64,000 nt of DNA from Pseudomonas sp. N3-W (GCF_024970185.1 NZ_CP103965.1:1856001-1920000), one strand, 5' to 3'; shown: positions 36,556 to 46,054, counted from the stretch's first letter. The notes: a model not told the origin generated them from the letters alone. Made by a program: numbers and translations.

Positions 36556-39500
36556 TTACAACGGCAAATGCCGACTCAACAACGCCCGCAACGCCGCCGG
36601 TTTCACCGGTTTGGCCAGGTAATCCAGTCCCGCTGCATGCACTTGCGACACCGTTTCCGGGCGCCCATCGGCGCTGATTACCACACCCGGCACCGGCTCG
36701 CCCAAACGGGTGCGAAGCCAGGCCATCAACTCAGTACCCGTTTCGCCATCGTCCAGGTGGTAATCCACCAGCGCCAGTTGCGGGCGCACCCCATCGTTCA
36801 GTAGCGCCGCACACTCCTCGCGATTACGCGCCGTCCAGACCTGGCAGCCCCAGCGCGTCAGCAGGCTGTTCATGCCGATCAGAATGCTGTCTTCGTTATC
36901 GATGCACAGTACCTGTGCACCGCTCGACAACTTGCCATTGAGTTCGGCGACCTGCGCCGGTGCGGCGAGCTGCGTCCGTGCCAGCGGTACGCTGACGCTG
37001 AACACGCTGCCGTGTCCCGGCCAGGAGCGCACCCGCAGTTTGTGCCCCAGCACCCGGCACAAGCCATCGGCAATCGCCAGACCCAGGCCCAAGCCTTTTT
37101 CGGCGCGGGTCTGATGGCTGTCGAGGCGTTTGAATTCTTCGAAAATCACTTGCTGCTTGTCTTCAGCAATCCCCGGCCCACGGTCCCAGACTTCCAGGCA
37201 CAGTTCACCCTTGCGGCGCCGAACCCCCAGCAGCACAGGGCCTTTGGCATAGCGAAAAGCGTTGGTCAGAAAATTCTGCAAAATACGCCGCAACAGTTTG
37301 ATGTCGCTGTCGACACGCAACGTGCTGCCACGAACGCGGAATTTCAGGCCTTGATCATGAGCCAGCGCCTTGAACTCGGCGCCAAGAATGTCGAACAGTT
37401 CATTGAGGACGAATGGCTTGGGATCGGGATTGATCTTGCCGTTTTCCAGACGAGAAATGTCCAGAAGATCGCTGATCAGGTCCTCGGCGGAGCGCAACGA
37501 ACTGTCCAGGTGTTGCACCAGTTTCTGCGCCTCGCCGGACAGGCCATCGTCCTGATGCGAGAGCGCTGCGGAAAACAGCCGCGCTGCGTTCAGTGGTTGC
37601 ATCAGGTCATGACTGACCGCCGCCAGAAAACGGGTTTTCGACTGGTTGGCCGATTCGGCGGTGCCCTTGGCTTCGGTCAGTGCGACGTTGAGTTGCGACA
37701 GTTCGTGGGTGCGTTCGACGACTCGCTGTTCCAGCCCTTCGTTGGCCTCGGTCAGCGCCTGCTCGGCCTCACGGAACGCGGTGATGTCGGTGAAACTCAT
37801 GACGAAACCGCCGCCGGGCATCGGGTTGCCGATCAGCTCGATCACCCGGCCATTGGGGAACTGGCGCTCGGAGGTGTGGGCGCGGCCCTGACGCATCCAG
37901 TGCAAGCGCCGGGCGACATGCACTTCCGCCTCGCCAGGACCGCACAGGCCGCGTTCGGCGTTGTGGCGAATGATGTCGGCAATCGGCCGGCCGACACTGA
38001 TCAAGCCGTCCGGGTAGTTGAACAGCTCCAGATAACGCCGGTTCCAGGCCACCAGTTTCAGCGACTGGTCGACCACGCTGATGCCCTGGGTGATGTTCTC
38101 GATAGCGCCTTGCAGCAGGGCGCGGTTGAATTGCAGGACTTCCGAGGCCTCGTCGGCGATTCGGACTACATCCTCAAGCTGCATTTCCCGACCTTCGATG
38201 GCGGCTTTTACCACCGCACGCGTCGAAGAAGCGCCGAGAACACCGGCCAGCAAGCGTTCGGTATGGGCGATCCACTCGCCGTCGGCATTCTGGTTCGGAT
38301 TGAAGCCTTTGCCCTGGCGGTAGGCGAATCGGATAAAACTCTGCCGGGCCCGCTCTTCACCGACGAAGCGCGCGGCGAGTTTCAGCAAGTCATCAATCTG
38401 CACCGATAACATGGAGCGGGCGCTGGGGCGGGTATTGATTTCCTGACCGATGAAGCGCCCGGCCTGCCAGTGCTCCGATACGCGGGTACGCGATAGCACT
38501 GAAACCCAGGCGAACAGCGTGAAGTTGCCAGCCAGCGACAACACCACGCCTTGGGTCAGCGGGGTGATCGGCAGGTTCAGCGGGTTGCTGTGCAGCCACG
38601 CCAGGCCCGGGAAACTGCTCAGGGACCAACCGAGGCTGCGGGCCGCGATGGGTAAAATCAACGTGTAGAACCACAGGAAAGTGCCAGTGGCGAGCCCGGC
38701 AAATACACCGCGCCGGTTGGCCTGTTTCCAATACAGCGCGCCGAGCATCGCCGGGGCCAATTGAGTGACGGCGGCAAACGCGATCTGGCCAATGGTGGCC
38801 AGACTTGCCGTCGAGCCCAACAAGCGATAGCTGACGTAAGCGAGCAGCAGAATCACCACGATGGTCACTCGGCGCACCGAGAGCATCCACTGGCGAAACA
38901 CCTCGAACGGGCGCTCGGCATTATTGCGGCGCAACAGCCACGGCAGCAGCATGTCGTTGGACACCATGGTCGACAACGCCACGCTGGCGACGATCACCAT
39001 GCCGGTGGCGGCGGATGCACCGCCGATAAACGCCAGCATGGCGAGCGCTGGATGCGCCTGCGCCAGCGGCAGGCTGATGACGAAGGAGTCCGGCAGCACC
39101 GAACTGGGTAGCAACATCTGACCGGCCAGGGCGATGGGGACTACAAATAACGCCGCCAGGGCGAGATAAGCCGGGAACACCCATTTGGCCAGGCGCAAAT
39201 CCTGCGGCTCGATGTTTTCGACCACGGTGACGTGGAACTGTCGAGGCAGGCAGATGATCGCCATCATCGCCACACCGGTCTGCACCACCATCGATGGCCA
39301 GTTGACTGTTTCCTTCCAGTATTCTTCAAGACGCGGGGCTAGCATGGCCTGGTTGAACAGGTCGTCGAAGCCGTCATACAAGCCGTAGGTCACAAAGGCG
39401 CCGACCGCGAGGAAGGCAAACAGCTTGACCAGCGATTCGAAGGCTATCGCCAGCACCATGCCCCGGTGGTGTTCGGTGGCGTCGAGGTTGCGGGTGCCGA

Positions 39501-40026
39501 AGACGATGGTGAACAGCGCCAGTACCAGCGACACGATCAATGCCGTGTCCTGGGCGCGAGTGCCCATGGCGTCGGCCCCGGCGCCGATCAACAGGTTAAC
39601 GCCGAGCACGATGCCCTTGAGCTGCAAGGCGATGTAGGGCAGCACGCCAACCAGGCAGATCAACGCCACCACCACTGCCAGCGACTGGGATTTGCCGTAG
39701 CGGGCGGCGATAAAGTCGGCGATGGAGGTGATGTTCTCCTGCTTGCTGATCAACACCATTTTTTGCAGGACCCACGGTGCGCACACCAGCAACAGGATCG
39801 GCCCCAGGTAAATCGGCAGGAAAGACCAGAGTTGTTCGGCGGCCTGGCCCACGGCGCCAAAAAATGTCCAGCTGGTGCAGTACACGGCCAGCGACAGGCT
39901 ATAGACCCAGGCGCGCATGCGTGGCGGCAACGGCGTGCTGCGCCGGTCGCCGTAGAAGGCGATGGCGAACATGATGGCCATATAGGCCAGGGCGACGGCG
40001 GCGATCAGCCCGCTGGACAGCGACAT
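36556..40026 (-). CDS. SSS-PAS hybrid sensor kinase/response regulator (MxtR/CrbS type)
   Basis: A 1156-residue membrane hybrid kinase. An N-terminal sodium:solute symporter domain of about 13 helices (residues 1-520) is followed by a PAS domain (about 650-760), a coiled coil (about 770-800), a HisKA domain with phospho-His806 (SHDLMQPLNAARL), an HATPase domain (NAFRYAKG, then GLGLGLAIADGLCRVLG) and a C-terminal receiver with Asp1088 (LALVDYHLDD). In Pseudomonas such proteins include CbrA and MxtR/CrbS, which control acetate and carbon use. The order with a symporter-like gene and rdgC nearby recalls PA3271 (MxtR), which is inference. TGGAG precedes Met 40026. Confidence 0.92.
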   Translation of the reverse strand: MSLSSGLIAAVALAYMAIMFAIAFYGDRRSTPLPPRMRAWVYSLSLAVYCTSWTFFGAVGQAAEQLWSFLPIYLGPILLLVCAPWVLQKMVLISKQENITSIADFIAARYGKSQSLAVVVALICLVGVLPYIALQLKGIVLGVNLLIGAGADAMGTRAQDTALIVSLVLALFTIVFGTRNLDATEHHRGMVLAIAFESLVKLFAFLAVGAFVTYGLYDGFDDLFNQAMLAPRLEEYWKETVNWPSMVVQTGVAMMAIICLPRQFHVTVVENIEPQDLRLAKWVFPAYLALAALFVVPIALAGQMLLPSSVLPDSFVISLPLAQAHPALAMLAFIGGASAATGMVIVASVALSTMVSNDMLLPWLLRRNNAERPFEVFRQWMLSVRRVTIVVILLLAYVSYRLLGSTASLATIGQIAFAAVTQLAPAMLGALYWKQANRRGVFAGLATGTFLWFYTLILPIAARSLGWSLSSFPGLAWLHSNPLNLPITPLTQGVVLSLAGNFTLFAWVSVLSRTRVSEHWQAGRFIGQEINTRPSARSMLSVQIDDLLKLAARFVGEERARQSFIRFAYRQGKGFNPNQNADGEWIAHTERLLAGVLGASSTRAVVKAAIEGREMQLEDVVRIADEASEVLQFNRALLQGAIENITQGISVVDQSLKLVAWNRRYLELFNYPDGLISVGRPIADIIRHNAERGLCGPGEAEVHVARRLHWMRQGRAHTSERQFPNGRVIELIGNPMPGGGFVMSFTDITAFREAEQALTEANEGLEQRVVERTHELSQLNVALTEAKGTAESANQSKTRFLAAVSHDLMQPLNAARLFSAALSHQDDGLSGEAQKLVQHLDSSLRSAEDLISDLLDISRLENGKINPDPKPFVLNELFDILGAEFKALAHDQGLKFRVRGSTLRVDSDIKLLRRILQNFLTNAFRYAKGPVLLGVRRRKGELCLEVWDRGPGIAEDKQQVIFEEFKRLDSHQTRAEKGLGLGLAIADGLCRVLGHKLRVRSWPGHGSVFSVSVPLARTQLAAPAQVAELNGKLSSGAQVLCIDNEDSILIGMNSLLTRWGCQVWTARNREECAALLNDGVRPQLALVDYHLDDGETGTELMAWLRTRLGEPVPGVVISADGRPETVSQVHAAGLDYLAKPVKPAALRALLSRHLPL

Positions 40027-40175
40027 GGAAACTCCAGACAAAAGACACCCGGGATTCACGCCCGGCCCGACAGTCTCGCACGAGCGCTGCGGTTAGTCAG
40101 TGTCGACCAAGGTCGTGGCGCGGCGGGGTGTCGCAGGTCGGCTGTCTGAGGGATCTCAGGTGTTTTTGGGGGGCT

Positions 40176-40197
40176 CTTCGCGAGCCGGCTCGCGAAG
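40176..40197. repeat. Perfect 22-bp palindrome (REP-like core)
   Basis: CTTCGCGAGCC is followed directly by its exact complement GGCTCGCGAAG. It lies 8 bp after the TetR gene stop and may act as a weak terminator or be a single, solitary REP unit. Confidence 0.7.
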
Positions 40198-40204
40198 CGC
40201 GACC

Positions 40205-40744
40205 CTACTGACTAAATGCAATTTCGATCAGCCGATGCAATTCCTCAACCTCCAGCGCCGCGGCTGAAAACAGGATACGAAACACCGTTGGTGCCACCAC
40301 CAGATTGATCAGCCGGTCAACGCCAGGGTTCGGTTCCCCCGGATAGCGATCCAGAATCGTCTGCAATTGACCACCGATAATGGACACGCAATACCCCGGC
40401 GTGGCGCTGGATTGCACGTCGCGCATCATGTTGCGGCCGGGCTCGGAACTCATCTCGTCCAGGTATTGCTCGGCCCAGGCGCGCACATCGCAGCGCAGGT
40501 TGCCGGTATTGGCCGGCTCGCTGTCCGGGCGCATGCGGGCGAGGGCGACATCGGCCAGCAACGCCGACAAATCACCCCAACGCCGGTAAATGGTCGACGG
40601 CGTCACCCCGGCCCGAGCGGCGATTTGCGGCACCGTCACGGTGGCGCGGTCCTGTTCTTCCAGGAGGTCGCGCACTGCCGAATGAATTGATTCCTGGACC
40701 CTGGCACTGCGGCCGCCGGGTCTTAACGCTTCTTTAATAGCCAT
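40205..40744 (-). CDS. TetR/AcrR family transcriptional regulator
   Basis: A 179-residue TetR-type repressor. The N-terminal helix-turn-helix is VPQIAARAGVTPSTIYRRWGDLSALLADVAL (about residues 39-69), with the family Tyr/Arg-Trp-Gly contacts. The ligand-binding part has SEPGRNMMRDVQ and GAALEVEELHRL. It is divergent from an MFS transporter gene; an 18-bp perfect inverted repeat lies between them, overlapping the MFS ribosome-binding site, which is the likely operator. The ligand is unknown. Confidence 0.9.
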   Translation of the reverse strand: MAIKEALRPGGRSARVQESIHSAVRDLLEEQDRATVTVPQIAARAGVTPSTIYRRWGDLSALLADVALARMRPDSEPANTGNLRCDVRAWAEQYLDEMSSEPGRNMMRDVQSSATPGYCVSIIGGQLQTILDRYPGEPNPGVDRLINLVVAPTVFRILFSAAALEVEELHRLIEIAFSQ

Positions 40745-40789
40745 GCATCGGACCTTAACACAAAGAATTTGCTTTAAGCGCAGGTCGGT

Positions 40790-40834
40790 AGCACACTCCG
40801 CAAAAGCAAAAAATTAGCTTTTGCGGAGTGTGCT
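40790..40834. promoter_or_regulatory. 18-bp perfect inverted repeat over the MFS ribosome-binding site
   Basis: AGCACACTCCGCAAAAGC and its exact complement (40817-40834) flank a 9-base loop, so the arms are 18 bp each. The right arm contains the GCGGAG Shine-Dalgarno of the MFS gene, whose ATG starts two bases after the arm. It may be the TetR operator, an mRNA hairpin hiding the ribosome-binding site, or both. Confidence 0.75.
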
Positions 40835-40835
40835 C

Positions 40836-42026
40836 ATGTTCAGTTCAGTTTCAAACCGTTCCAGCCTGTGGTTCCTGGCGATTACCTTACTCAGTTTTCT
40901 CGCCGCTTCCACCGCACCGACGCCGCTGTATCACCTGTATCAGGAACATCTGCAGTTCTCGGCGGCGACCCTGACCCTGATCTTCGGCGTATATGCCATC
41001 AGTCTGCTGGCGGCATTGCTCACGGTCGGTTCACTGTCGGATTACCTGGGACGCAAACCGGTGATTTTCACCGCTGTGCTGTTGAACATGCTCGCGATGC
41101 TTGTGTTTATCAATGCCGACAGTGTCGCCTGGCTGATCAGTGCGCGGGTGCTTCAAGGGTTTGCCACGGGCATGGCCACGGCAGTATTGAGTGCAGCGCT
41201 ACTGGACACCGATCGTCAGCAGGGTCCGCTGGTCAACAGCGTTGCGCCGCTGCTGGGGATGGCGCTGGGCGCCATGGGCTGCGGCTTGCTCGCCGAGTTT
41301 GCGCCGTTGCCGTTGCAACTGACTTTTTGGGTGCTGTTCGCGCTGTTTGTGATGCAGGGGCTTTACGTGTGGCGTTTGCCGGAAAGCGTCAGCCGGCAAC
41401 CGGGGGCCTGGGCCTCACTGCGTCCGACGCTGCATGTGCCGATTCAGGCACGCCGCGCCCTGTGGCGAGTGCTGCCCATTGATATCGCCGTGTGGGCACT
41501 CGGCGGCTTCTTTGCGTCCCTGGCGCCGTCGCTGGTGCGTACGGCTACCGGCTCGACCTCGAACCTGATTGGCGGGGCGACAGTCGCCGTCCTGACGGTG
41601 ACCGGTGCGGCCATGATCTACACCTTGCGCAACCGCCCGGCGGACAAGGTTCTACGCTTGGGCGCGAGCCTGCTGCCGGTCGGCGTTGCGCTGATCTTGC
41701 TGGCGGTGCACAGCGCCAGTCTGCCGCTGTTTTTCGTTGGCACACTGATCGCCGGCGGTGGTTTCGGCGCCGGTTTCCTCGGCGCCTTGCGCAGTGTCGT
41801 GCCGCTGGCCTTGCCCCACGAACGAGCCGGTTTGATGTCGGCGTTTTATGTACTCAGTTATCTGGCGTTCTGCCTGCCATCGTTGTTGGCCGGCAATCTG
41901 ACGCGTGCCTACGGCCTGGTGGCGACTACGGATGGATATGGTGCGGTATTGATTGTCCTGTCGGTCGGCGCGCTGCTGGTGTTGATACGCCAGCAGCCCG
42001 TCAAAGTCTGTGGCGCCGATGCGTGA
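40836..42026 (+). CDS. MFS transporter controlled by TetR
   Basis: A 396-residue, 12-helix major facilitator protein. The loop between TM2 and TM3 has the MFS signature GSLSDYLGRKPVIF (about residues 64-77), and ARVLQGFATGMATAVLSAAL (about 103-122) matches motif C-like antiporter helices. It resembles the sugar/drug efflux (YnfM/SET-like) branch. The AGCACACTCCGC inverted repeat just upstream and the divergent TetR gene suggest ligand-induced efflux. GCGGAG lies about 10 bases before the chosen ATG; an upstream frame of five codons adds nothing. The substrate is unknown. Confidence 0.88.
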   Translation: MFSSVSNRSSLWFLAITLLSFLAASTAPTPLYHLYQEHLQFSAATLTLIFGVYAISLLAALLTVGSLSDYLGRKPVIFTAVLLNMLAMLVFINADSVAWLISARVLQGFATGMATAVLSAALLDTDRQQGPLVNSVAPLLGMALGAMGCGLLAEFAPLPLQLTFWVLFALFVMQGLYVWRLPESVSRQPGAWASLRPTLHVPIQARRALWRVLPIDIAVWALGGFFASLAPSLVRTATGSTSNLIGGATVAVLTVTGAAMIYTLRNRPADKVLRLGASLLPVGVALILLAVHSASLPLFFVGTLIAGGGFGAGFLGALRSVVPLALPHERAGLMSAFYVLSYLAFCLPSLLAGNLTRAYGLVATTDGYGAVLIVLSVGALLVLIRQQPVKVCGADA

Positions 42027-42072
42027 TGATCGTTAGCCTTGGTGCCGCCACTTTATTTCGACGGACCGACGC

Positions 42073-42384
42073 ATGAAAATTATCCGCAGCAAGTCTTTCA
42101 CCGCCGAGCGTGCGTGGGGGGCACTGGATATCGCCAACATGAACGGCATCACCACCCGGTTGCACTGGACCGACCAGCCGTACAAATGGCACGTCAACGA
42201 TGGCCAGGAAGTGTTTGTGGTGCTCGATGGCCGGGTACAGATGCGTTATCGCGAGGGCGGTATCGAGCAGCAGACGCTGCTGGAGGTTGGCGATATCTTT
42301 TATGCGTCGATTGGCACCGAGCATGTGGCGCATCCGTTGGGCGCGGCGCGGGTATTGGTGATTGAGACTGAAGGCAGCGTCTGA
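42073..42384 (+). CDS. Cupin domain protein
   Basis: A 103-residue single-domain cupin. The metal-binding motif 1 region is KWHVNDGQEVFVVLDGRVQMR (about residues 43-63), a variant in which His45 and Glu51 occupy the usual positions. Motif 2 is LEVGDIFYASIGTEHVAHPLG (about 70-90) with His. It may bind a metal and act as an epimerase, dioxygenase or small-molecule sensor; the catalysis is unknown. It lies 46 bp after the MFS gene and may be its co-transcribed partner. Confidence 0.85.
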   Translation: MKIIRSKSFTAERAWGALDIANMNGITTRLHWTDQPYKWHVNDGQEVFVVLDGRVQMRYREGGIEQQTLLEVGDIFYASIGTEHVAHPLGAARVLVIETEGSV

Positions 42385-42490
42385 GGGCTATATCAGAGAA
42401 ATAGATAACAGTTAGAGATATTACCCGTTATATAGATATTCGATCAGGATCTATGATGGGCTCTACCTCACAGGAGGACAGGAGTTCGCC

Positions 42491-43642
42491 ATGACATGCC
42501 CCAATACTGCCAAACCCGGCACCCGATCGCTCAGCCATTTGCAGAACCCGCGCGAGGTCATTCGCCAATTCACGCCGAACTGGTTCGCCGCGACCATGGG
42601 CACCGGTGTGCTTGCCTTGGCGCTGGCCCAATTGCCCGTCGCCATACCCGGTCTGCGGGCGGTTGCCGAAGGCCTTTGGCTATTCAACATCGTGCTGTTT
42701 ACCCTGTTCACCGTGGCTTATGCCGCGCGCTGGGTACTGTTCTTTGATGAGGCGCGGCGGATTTTCGGCCACTCCACGGTTTCGATGTTTTTCGGCACGA
42801 TCCCGATGGGCCTGGCGACGATCATCAATGGATTTCTGGTGTTTGGTCTGCCGCGTTGGGGCGACGGCGTGATTCAGGTGGCTGAAGTGCTGTGGTGGCT
42901 GGACGTGGCGATGTCGCTGGCGTGCGGTGTGCTGATTCCCTACATGATGTTCACCCGCCAGGAACACAGCATCGACCAGATGACTGCCGTTTGGCTGTTG
43001 CCGGTGGTTGCGGCTGAAGTCGCCGCCGCCAGCGGTGGCCTGCTGGCGCCGCACCTGGCAGATGCCCATTCGCAACTGGTGGTGCTGACGACAAGCTACG
43101 TCCTCTGGGCATTTTCCCTGCCTGTAGCGTTCAGCATTCTGACCATCCTGCTGCTGCGCATGGCCTTGCATAAATTGCCTCACGAGAACATGGCCGCTTC
43201 GAGCTGGCTGGCCCTGGGACCGATTGGCACTGGCGCACTGGGCATGTTGCTGTTGGGCGCTGACGCGCCGGCGATCTTCGCCGCCAATGGCTTGCCGGGC
43301 ATTGGTGAAATCGCTGCCGGCCTGGGTCTGGTTGCCGGGATTACGCTGTGGGGTTTTGGCTTGTGGTGGATGCTGATCGCGGTATTGATCACCGTACGTT
43401 ATCTGCGCGCCGGCATACCGTTCAATCTCGGCTGGTGGGGTTTTACCTTCCCACTGGGCGTGTATTCGCTGGCAACGTTGAAGCTCGCCAGCACCTTGAA
43501 CCTGACGTTTTTCAGTGTGTTCGGCAGTGCGCTGGTGGCGTTGCTGGCGGTGATGTGGCTGATTGTCGGCAAACGCACGGTGCAAGGCGCATGGCGCGGA
43601 GAGTTGTTTGTCTCGCCGTGTATCGCAGGATTAAAGAAATAA
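42491..43642 (+). CDS. TDT family transporter (TehA/SLAC1/malic-acid type)
   Basis: A 383-residue membrane protein of the tellurite-resistance/dicarboxylate transporter family, with about ten helices in SLAC1 topology. The N-terminal block FTPNWFAATMGTGVLALALAQL (about residues 27-48) and MFFGTIPMGLATIINGFLVFG (about 99-119) are characteristic, including the gating Phe region. It may export C4-dicarboxylates, sulfite or another anion; homology alone does not decide. CAGGAGGACAGGAG is seen just before the start. The upstream 106 bp is AT-rich and may carry a promoter. Confidence 0.88.
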   Translation: MTCPNTAKPGTRSLSHLQNPREVIRQFTPNWFAATMGTGVLALALAQLPVAIPGLRAVAEGLWLFNIVLFTLFTVAYAARWVLFFDEARRIFGHSTVSMFFGTIPMGLATIINGFLVFGLPRWGDGVIQVAEVLWWLDVAMSLACGVLIPYMMFTRQEHSIDQMTAVWLLPVVAAEVAAASGGLLAPHLADAHSQLVVLTTSYVLWAFSLPVAFSILTILLLRMALHKLPHENMAASSWLALGPIGTGALGMLLLGADAPAIFAANGLPGIGEIAAGLGLVAGITLWGFGLWWMLIAVLITVRYLRAGIPFNLGWWGFTFPLGVYSLATLKLASTLNLTFFSVFGSALVALLAVMWLIVGKRTVQGAWRGELFVSPCIAGLKK

Positions 43643-43740
43643 CCGGCAAAGTTTAGGTAATGTGTGGCCTGGATCGATGTTCGACACTCCAATAACAGCA
43701 TCCAGGCCACGCTCTACCCAAACTCAGGGACACACGGAAG

Positions 43741-45615
43741 ATGAGTCATTCCTCGCAGTTCACCTTGCTTCGCACCCGGCGCTTTCTGCCATTTTTCGTC
43801 ACACAGTCCCTCGGGGCGTTCAACGACAACATTTTCAAGCAGTCGTTGATCCTCGCCATTTTGTACAAGTTGACCATCGAGGGGGATCGCTCGATCTGGG
43901 TCAATTTGTGTGCGCTGTTGTTTATCCTGCCGTTCTTTCTGTTCTCCGCGCTCGCCGGGCAGTTCGGCGAGAAATTTGCCAAGGACGCGTTGATCCGTCT
44001 GATCAAACTCGGCGAAATCGCCATCATGGCAGTTGGCGCCGTCGGCTTTCTGTTCGATCACCTGTCGCTGATGCTGGTGGCGCTGTTCGCGATGGGCACG
44101 CACTCGGCGCTGTTCGGGCCGGTGAAATACTCGATCCTGCCCCAGGCCCTGCGTGAAGACGAGCTGGTGGGCGGCAACGGTCTGGTGGAAATGGGCACGT
44201 TCCTGGCGATTCTGGCCGGGACCATTGGCGCCGGGATCATGATGTCGTCCGCGCATTACGCGCCCTTCGTTGCCACGGCGATCATCGGCGTGGCGGTGCT
44301 CGGTTACCTGGCCAGTCGCAGCATTCCCCGAGCCGCCGCCGCAACGCCGGAGATGCGCCTGAACTGGAACATTTTCAGCCAGTCCTGGGCCACGTTGAAA
44401 CTGGGGTTGGGGCAAACGCCCGCCGTGTCGCGGTCGATTGTCGGCAACTCGTGGTTCTGGTTTGTCGGGGCGATTTACCTGACGCAGATCCCGGCCTACG
44501 CCAAGGAGTGGATGCACGGCGACGAAACGGTGGTGACGCTGATTCTGACCGTGTTCTCGGTCGGCATCGCCCTGGGTTCGATGCTCTGCGAGAAGCTCTC
44601 CGGGCGCAAAGTGGAAATCGGTCTGGTGCCGTTCGGCTCGTTCGGGTTGACGGTATTTGGCTTGCTGCTGTGGTGGCATTCGGGCGGCATTCCGGACAGT
44701 GTGAGCGGCCATGGCTGGGTGGAGATTCTCGGCTTTGGTCATACCTGGCTGGTGTTGCTCGACATCCTCGGTCTGGGCGTCTTCGGTGGTTTCTACATCG
44801 TGCCGTTGTATGCGTTGATCCAGTCGCGCACCGCCGAGAACGAGCGGGCGCGGGTGATTGCCGCCAACAACATTCTCAACGCGCTGTTCATGGTGGTCTC
44901 GGCGATTGTCTCGATCGTGCTGTTGAGCGTGGTCAAGCTGTCGATTCCGCAGCTGTTCCTGGTGGTGTCGCTGCTGAACATTGGCGTCAACGCCTACATC
45001 TTCAGCATCGTGCCCGAGTTCAGCATGCGCTTCATGATCTGGCTGCTCAGCCATTCCATGTACCGCGTTGAACACCGCCATCTGGATTTGATTCCGGATG
45101 AAGGCGCGGCGCTGCTGGTTTGCAATCATGTGTCGTTCGTCGATGCGCTGCTGATTGGCGGCGCGGTGCGTCGGCCGATTCGCTTTGTCATGTACTACAA
45201 GATCTACAACCTGCCAGTGCTGAATTTCATCTTCCGCACTGCCGGGACAATTCCTATCGCCGGGCGTCAGGAAGACATCCAGATCTACGAAAAGGCCTTC
45301 ACGCGCATTGCCCAGTATCTGAAGGATGGCGAGCTGGTGTGCATTTTCCCCGAGGGCAAGTTGACGGCTGATGGCGAGATCAATGAGTTCAGGGGTGGGC
45401 TGACACGGATTCTCGAAGAAACACCGGTGCCGGTGATTCCGCTGGCGTTGCAGGGGTTGTGGGGGAGTTTCTTCAGTCGCGATCCGGACAAGGGCTTTTT
45501 CCACCGGTTGTGGTCGCGGGTGACGTTGGTGGCGGGGACACCGGTGGCGGTCGAGGCGGCGCAGCCTGCCAGGTTGCAGCAGTTGGTGGGGGAGTTGCGC
45601 GGCACCGTCAGGTAG
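43741..45615 (+). CDS. MFS transporter-acyltransferase fusion (LplT-PlsC type)
   Basis: A 624-residue two-domain protein. Residues 1-410 form an MFS/LplT-like transporter (FFVTQSLGAFNDNIFKQSL at about 18-36, the lysophospholipid flippase signature). Residues 430-620 are a PlsC-type 1-acylglycerol-3-phosphate acyltransferase with the HX4D motif CNHVSFVDALL (about 461-471), the FPEGK motif (about 537-541) and PVIPLALQGLWGS. It should import lyso-phospholipids and reacylate them, i.e. membrane repair. It lacks the acyl-ACP synthetase domain found in full Aas fusions. Confidence 0.9.
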   Translation: MSHSSQFTLLRTRRFLPFFVTQSLGAFNDNIFKQSLILAILYKLTIEGDRSIWVNLCALLFILPFFLFSALAGQFGEKFAKDALIRLIKLGEIAIMAVGAVGFLFDHLSLMLVALFAMGTHSALFGPVKYSILPQALREDELVGGNGLVEMGTFLAILAGTIGAGIMMSSAHYAPFVATAIIGVAVLGYLASRSIPRAAAATPEMRLNWNIFSQSWATLKLGLGQTPAVSRSIVGNSWFWFVGAIYLTQIPAYAKEWMHGDETVVTLILTVFSVGIALGSMLCEKLSGRKVEIGLVPFGSFGLTVFGLLLWWHSGGIPDSVSGHGWVEILGFGHTWLVLLDILGLGVFGGFYIVPLYALIQSRTAENERARVIAANNILNALFMVVSAIVSIVLLSVVKLSIPQLFLVVSLLNIGVNAYIFSIVPEFSMRFMIWLLSHSMYRVEHRHLDLIPDEGAALLVCNHVSFVDALLIGGAVRRPIRFVMYYKIYNLPVLNFIFRTAGTIPIAGRQEDIQIYEKAFTRIAQYLKDGELVCIFPEGKLTADGEINEFRGGLTRILEETPVPVIPLALQGLWGSFFSRDPDKGFFHRLWSRVTLVAGTPVAVEAAQPARLQQLVGELRGTVR

Positions 45616-45629
45616 GCGGTGACCCTGCT

Positions 45630-45740
45630 GGCCGCATCGCGGGCAAGCCCGGCTCCCACAGGTTTTGTGTCGTGTTGCACATTTTGGACACACATAAACC
45701 CCTGTGGGAGTCGGGCTTACCCGCGATGAGGGCGGTGGCC
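45630..45740. repeat. REP doublet before the guanidinium exporter stop
   Basis: Two facing units, ATCGCGGGCAAGCCCGGCTCCC and GTGGGAGTCGGGCTTACCCGCGAT, lie around about 50 bases. The right edge abuts the stop codon of the SMR transporter. Confidence 0.85.
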
Positions 45741-46054
45741 TAAGCGCTGATCTTGAGCCCAACTAGCCCGGCAATGATCAACGCCACACTGGCCAGCCTG
45801 AACAGCGCCATCGATTCACCAAACAGAATGATCCCGGCAATCACCGTACCCACGGCGCCGACCCCGGTCCAGATCGCATACGCCGTGCCCAACGGCAATT
45901 CCTTCATCGCAAGGCCCAGCAGGCCAAGGCTGATGGCCATGGCCGCAACGGTCAGGGCGGTGGGAAGAGGGCGGCTGAAGCCGTCGGTGTATTTCAGGCC
46001 GACGGCCCAGCCGACTTCGAACAGGCCGGCGAAAAACAGAATGATCCAGGACAT
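45740..46054 (-). CDS. gdx: SMR family guanidinium exporter Gdx (SugE)
   Basis: A 104-residue small multidrug resistance protein with four helices. The conserved substrate Glu is in [17 protein letters not shown] (residue 13), and the third-helix block [16 protein letters not shown] (about 55-70) matches the SugE/Gdx subfamily rather than EmrE. This subfamily exports guanidinium with protons. The guanidine-II riboswitch immediately upstream supports that role. GGAGGT lies 7 bases before the ATG. Confidence 0.93.
   Translation of the reverse strand: MSWIILFFAGLFEVGWAVGLKYTDGFSRPLPTALTVAAMAISLGLLGLAMKELPLGTAYAIWTGVGAVGTVIAGIILFGESMALFRLASVALIIAGLVGLKISA

Noticed and set aside
37012..38409. Plus-strand frame within the hybrid kinase gene
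   Set aside because: Shadow of the 1156-residue kinase, without ribosome-binding site or domain.
43714..45762. A 682-codon minus-strand frame across the MFS-acyltransferase gene
   Set aside because: The frame is rich in Arg, Gln and His with no domain; the plus-strand gene has the LplT and HX4D motifs.
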